From: Arctopsyche grandis
Taxonomy: Eukaryota; Arthropoda; Insecta; Trichoptera; Hydropsychidae
DNA length: 64,000 nucleotides
Assembly: GCF_051622035.1 (NCBI RefSeq)
Contig: NC_135367.1
Span: 14,312,501-14,376,500 of the forward strand
Direction: 5' to 3'
This document shows, piece after piece, positions 61,251-64,000 of this stretch. Within the stretch, counting starts at the first letter, position 1, and each line of letters begins with the position of its first letter. Made by a program: the position numbers and the translations under genes. The notes below the pieces were generated by a model. It saw only the letters and a program-made list of their open reading frames with translations, did no database searches and was not told where the DNA came from.

Positions 61251-63621
61251 CGCGACATCATGATTACGCACATACACACCGTTTCGTCCTGACACGGTAT
61301 TATCAAAGTGTACACAAGCATATCAACATGTCACGTGTTAACAAACATAAGCACAAGTGGACGCATACATATTGGATAGTAAATTACCATTGAGCTTTTT
61401 GTCCGCATACTACCTGGAGAGGATTTTCCAATCAAAGCGGGAAAAATCGAATCGAAGAGTTTCCATTCGCAAACCGCAAAAATGCTCCAATTAAATGCGA
61501 TAAAAAATACTTAGTAGAAAAAGATATATGTATTATATTTAAATATGTACATGTATAGATATTTTTTTACTACTTTCCCTCCGTGATAAAAGGTTTCAGT
61601 GGTGGGAAATGCGCTCTTATCCGATGACACAACGAAAGCCCATAAATATCGAAGAATCCATAATACGATAATATAATTTCGGGCCATCCATCATCGGACA
61701 GACGTATCGAGGCTACGTATCTTGCATATTATTAAAAATATATGGATCATATCCGAATTTTAGGTTCGAAAGCGGATGCGAATTTATTTTATATTGGTAT
61801 TTTTCACGGTCGCATTTTTTTAAGCAGATTTATGGTTATATATCGCTTTGTGTATAATATATTGTGTAAGTAAGATTTTCGTGAGAAAATTGTTCAAAAA
61901 GAAGAGAAACTCTTCGGCAAGCTTTTCCAAATTAATAATGAACATAATGATAGTAAAAAAGTTTTTCTGATGAAGCTAGCGTGTACGTGATAAATTAGCG
62001 ACTCGTTATTTGGTATATAAAATATGTTATTTCTATGGCGAAAATACTGTTATACAGTACTAATTGAATAAAAAAAATTGATAATGATTTACTATTGAAA
62101 TAAATGCCTGATTTTGATACAATCTATACGTTAAGGATTTCTGTCTGCCAATATATGTACATATGTATGTATATAAAAATGTTACCATTTCAAAAAACCA
62201 GTATAGATCGTGAAGAACGAATACCGTAGATGCCGGAAATATTTAAATTAATGCACATCGATGCTGAAGAAATTTTCTGCATCGTTTTTCAGTTATGTTA
62301 ACAAGAAAAAAAGAAAAATGAACTATAAATAATACAAATTGAAATAATTCACAGAGTTAAATCACATTAGGCTAAGTGCAACGTTATGCAAAGTGACGCA
62401 GAGAAAAGCTGTAAACTTTAATCACATCGGTGCATTTTTGACCGATGACATTTTTGACAACTAATATACACAAGCTCTTTGAAAATTTGTTGACTATTAC
62501 GAACCACTTCCAGAAAAAATAAAACCATAATTGAATAGACAAATTCGGAACACATAAGACGACCTTTATAAATCAAGATAAGTGTCATTACAGTTCACGA
62601 CACACACTGAAACGTCGATCACATTCAATCACGAACTAATAGATAAAATAAACGAACCTTTTTATCTATAGAGTAGTTTCTCCGACCATATAATACATAT
62701 ATAAATACATTTATTTTACAAAATTATATCAATTACGTACAATATTCATAGACAAAATCGACCCATTCTTAATTAGATTCAATTTCATTCAAATTGCGGT
62801 TATAATAGAAATATGCTTGTTTTAATTGAATTTTCATAAAATATAATTAAAATGTGTAGAAGGCAAATTTGCACCAAATACGTGATTGAAATATGTATTA
62901 CATCTGAAAGTAATTTGGTGCTTCGGTAAGTAGTTTTAAATGATATAGAGATAACAATACCTGATCGAATTTTGAAAGCGTACAACTGGACGATGATTAA
63001 AAATAACATTCGAATCCATTAGCAAACATTACATAAATGTATCTTCACGCTTTAACGTTTCAGCTTTCGATTTTAAGAATTAAACTATTAATGTAGTTGA
63101 ACGGTGCGAGAAAAAAATACACGCCCATTGAATAACTGAGTGAGTCGTTTCGGATGCGATTTCTTTTTTTCCCGTTGACGTGTTTTTTAGGTCTCAGATT
63201 AGCGGTTTGTCAGAAACGAGAGAAGTACGAATACGCCACGATAATAATAATGATAAACGGCTTTAATTTCTTGATGAGAAAAAACTGCTGAATTACTATG
63301 CTTCGGTTAGTAAATTCGGTATGAAAATAGTCGAAACTGTGACGAAATCGAAAGCGACAGAGCGTCTTGTTCATAATTTTTACATCCGGGAAATGGATTT
63401 TGAAAGAAAAAATCAAAGAGAACTTTCGGATTCGTTTGATTAATTGTGCAATTGATAGATAAATCGTATATAATTAAATAATTCGAAATACGTATTTTAT
63501 ATGCATCTGGATTGAGTTTACGGCTTACTATTGAAAACGCATCGTACATATGCGTCAGTTAATTTATCTTCGATTTATTATAGAATACTAATTATACTAA
63601 TTCCCAAAAATATTCTTATCT
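61250..63621. other. AT-rich region, no gene recognised
   Basis: About 2.4 kb without a recognisable exon, RNA or element. Confidence 0.4.
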
Positions 63622-64000
63622 GCAGCGCGTTTATCGTATGTTTAACGGAGAGCTGAATGAGGTTGATCTATTTGGTATTTCCCTACATCAATTCAGGTCT
63701 AACATCAAGAGAATCTTGACCGATTGATTCATTTCTTCTCCTACTCTATTTTATAACCTTTTTCCAATATTTTTATACTTTAGTTTAGTTATGTAATGTG
63801 CTATTTAATCATGTTATTAGCTTTCATTCTTTTCCTTTTCATTTGTTTATTTTGTACTTACCTTTTTCATTTGCTTTATATTTGTAAATTTCAATTTCTT
63901 CTTATATTCTATTTTATAACCTTTTTCCAATATTTTAATACTATAGTTTAATTATGCAATGTTCTATTTTGTCATGTTATAGCCTTTATTCTTTTCTTTT
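63622..64000 (+). mobile_element. LINE 3' end (family A/B relative), running off the window
   Basis: The last 30 or so codons of a reverse-transcriptase ORF (RVYRMFNGELNEVDLFGISL then HQFRSNIKRILTD, TGA at about 63725) align with the C-termini at 30283 and 42899. A T-rich 3' untranslated region follows that repeats itself: the segment starting at 63745 recurs at 63908 (163-nt period). The 3' stem-loop, if present, is past the window edge. Confidence 0.55.

Overview
The window is AT-rich, intron-bearing animal DNA, almost certainly from an insect. The three recognisable genes have insect-like protein sequences. Most of the rest is introns and intergenic DNA packed with insect-type transposable elements and TATG/TA microsatellites. 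I cannot fix the order; Lepidoptera is a guess. No bacterial operons, CRISPR arrays or functional tRNA/rRNA genes were seen.

Genes. (1) 1877-7573, plus strand: the last three exons of a rhomboid intramembrane serine protease of the Rhomboid/Stet/RHBDL type, with its Ser/His catalytic pair intact. Its N-terminal exons lie left of the window. (2) 11571-13782, minus strand: a complete five-exon PGS1 (mitochondrial CDP-diacylglycerol-glycerol-3-phosphate 3-phosphatidyltransferase, cardiolipin pathway). (3) 21329-36668, minus strand: seven exons of cytohesin (Sec7-PH Arf GEF, Drosophila steppke type), with a 13.3-kb intron between the coiled-coil exon and the Sec7 exons; the first coding exon was not found. 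A short exon at 54480-54557 (minus) may begin a MAPEG/microsomal glutathione S-transferase-like gene, but no further exons were found. The genes belong to unrelated pathways (growth-factor ligand cleavage, mitochondrial lipid synthesis, Arf/PI3K signalling), so nothing suggests a functional cluster.

Mobile DNA dominates. 1-1876: two small TIR elements. 2482-4076: a hAT element with a perfect 8-bp target duplication and a second hAT nested inside it. 4086-6687: two tRNA-headed SINEs. 10290-11150: a TIR element holding an 81-nt-arm palindrome. 12174-12496: a foldback MITE in a PGS1 intron. 14160-17230: an RTE-type retrotransposon with an intact 985-residue endonuclease/reverse-transcriptase ORF. 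23.6-35.2 kb (cytohesin intron): SINEs, LINE 3' fragments and a 300-bp MITE family. 37.9-45.5 kb: a Helitron-like element, a truncated LINE with a very long TA tract, another MITE copy and an internally deleted LINE. 46.5-50.8 kb: hAT-type elements. 52.3-58.7 kb: a palindromic CpG-rich family, a split RTE fragment and two piggyBac-like elements. 58.9-64 kb: a SINE interrupted by an RTE fragment, a hairpin repeat and a LINE 3' end.

The most interesting signal is a 40-41-nt stem-loop at the 3' ends of two LINE families and of the tRNA-derived SINE family. Its core is conserved in sequence, while its outer stem differs between families by compensatory base-pair changes. This points to a selected RNA structure, probably the recognition element for target-primed reverse transcription.
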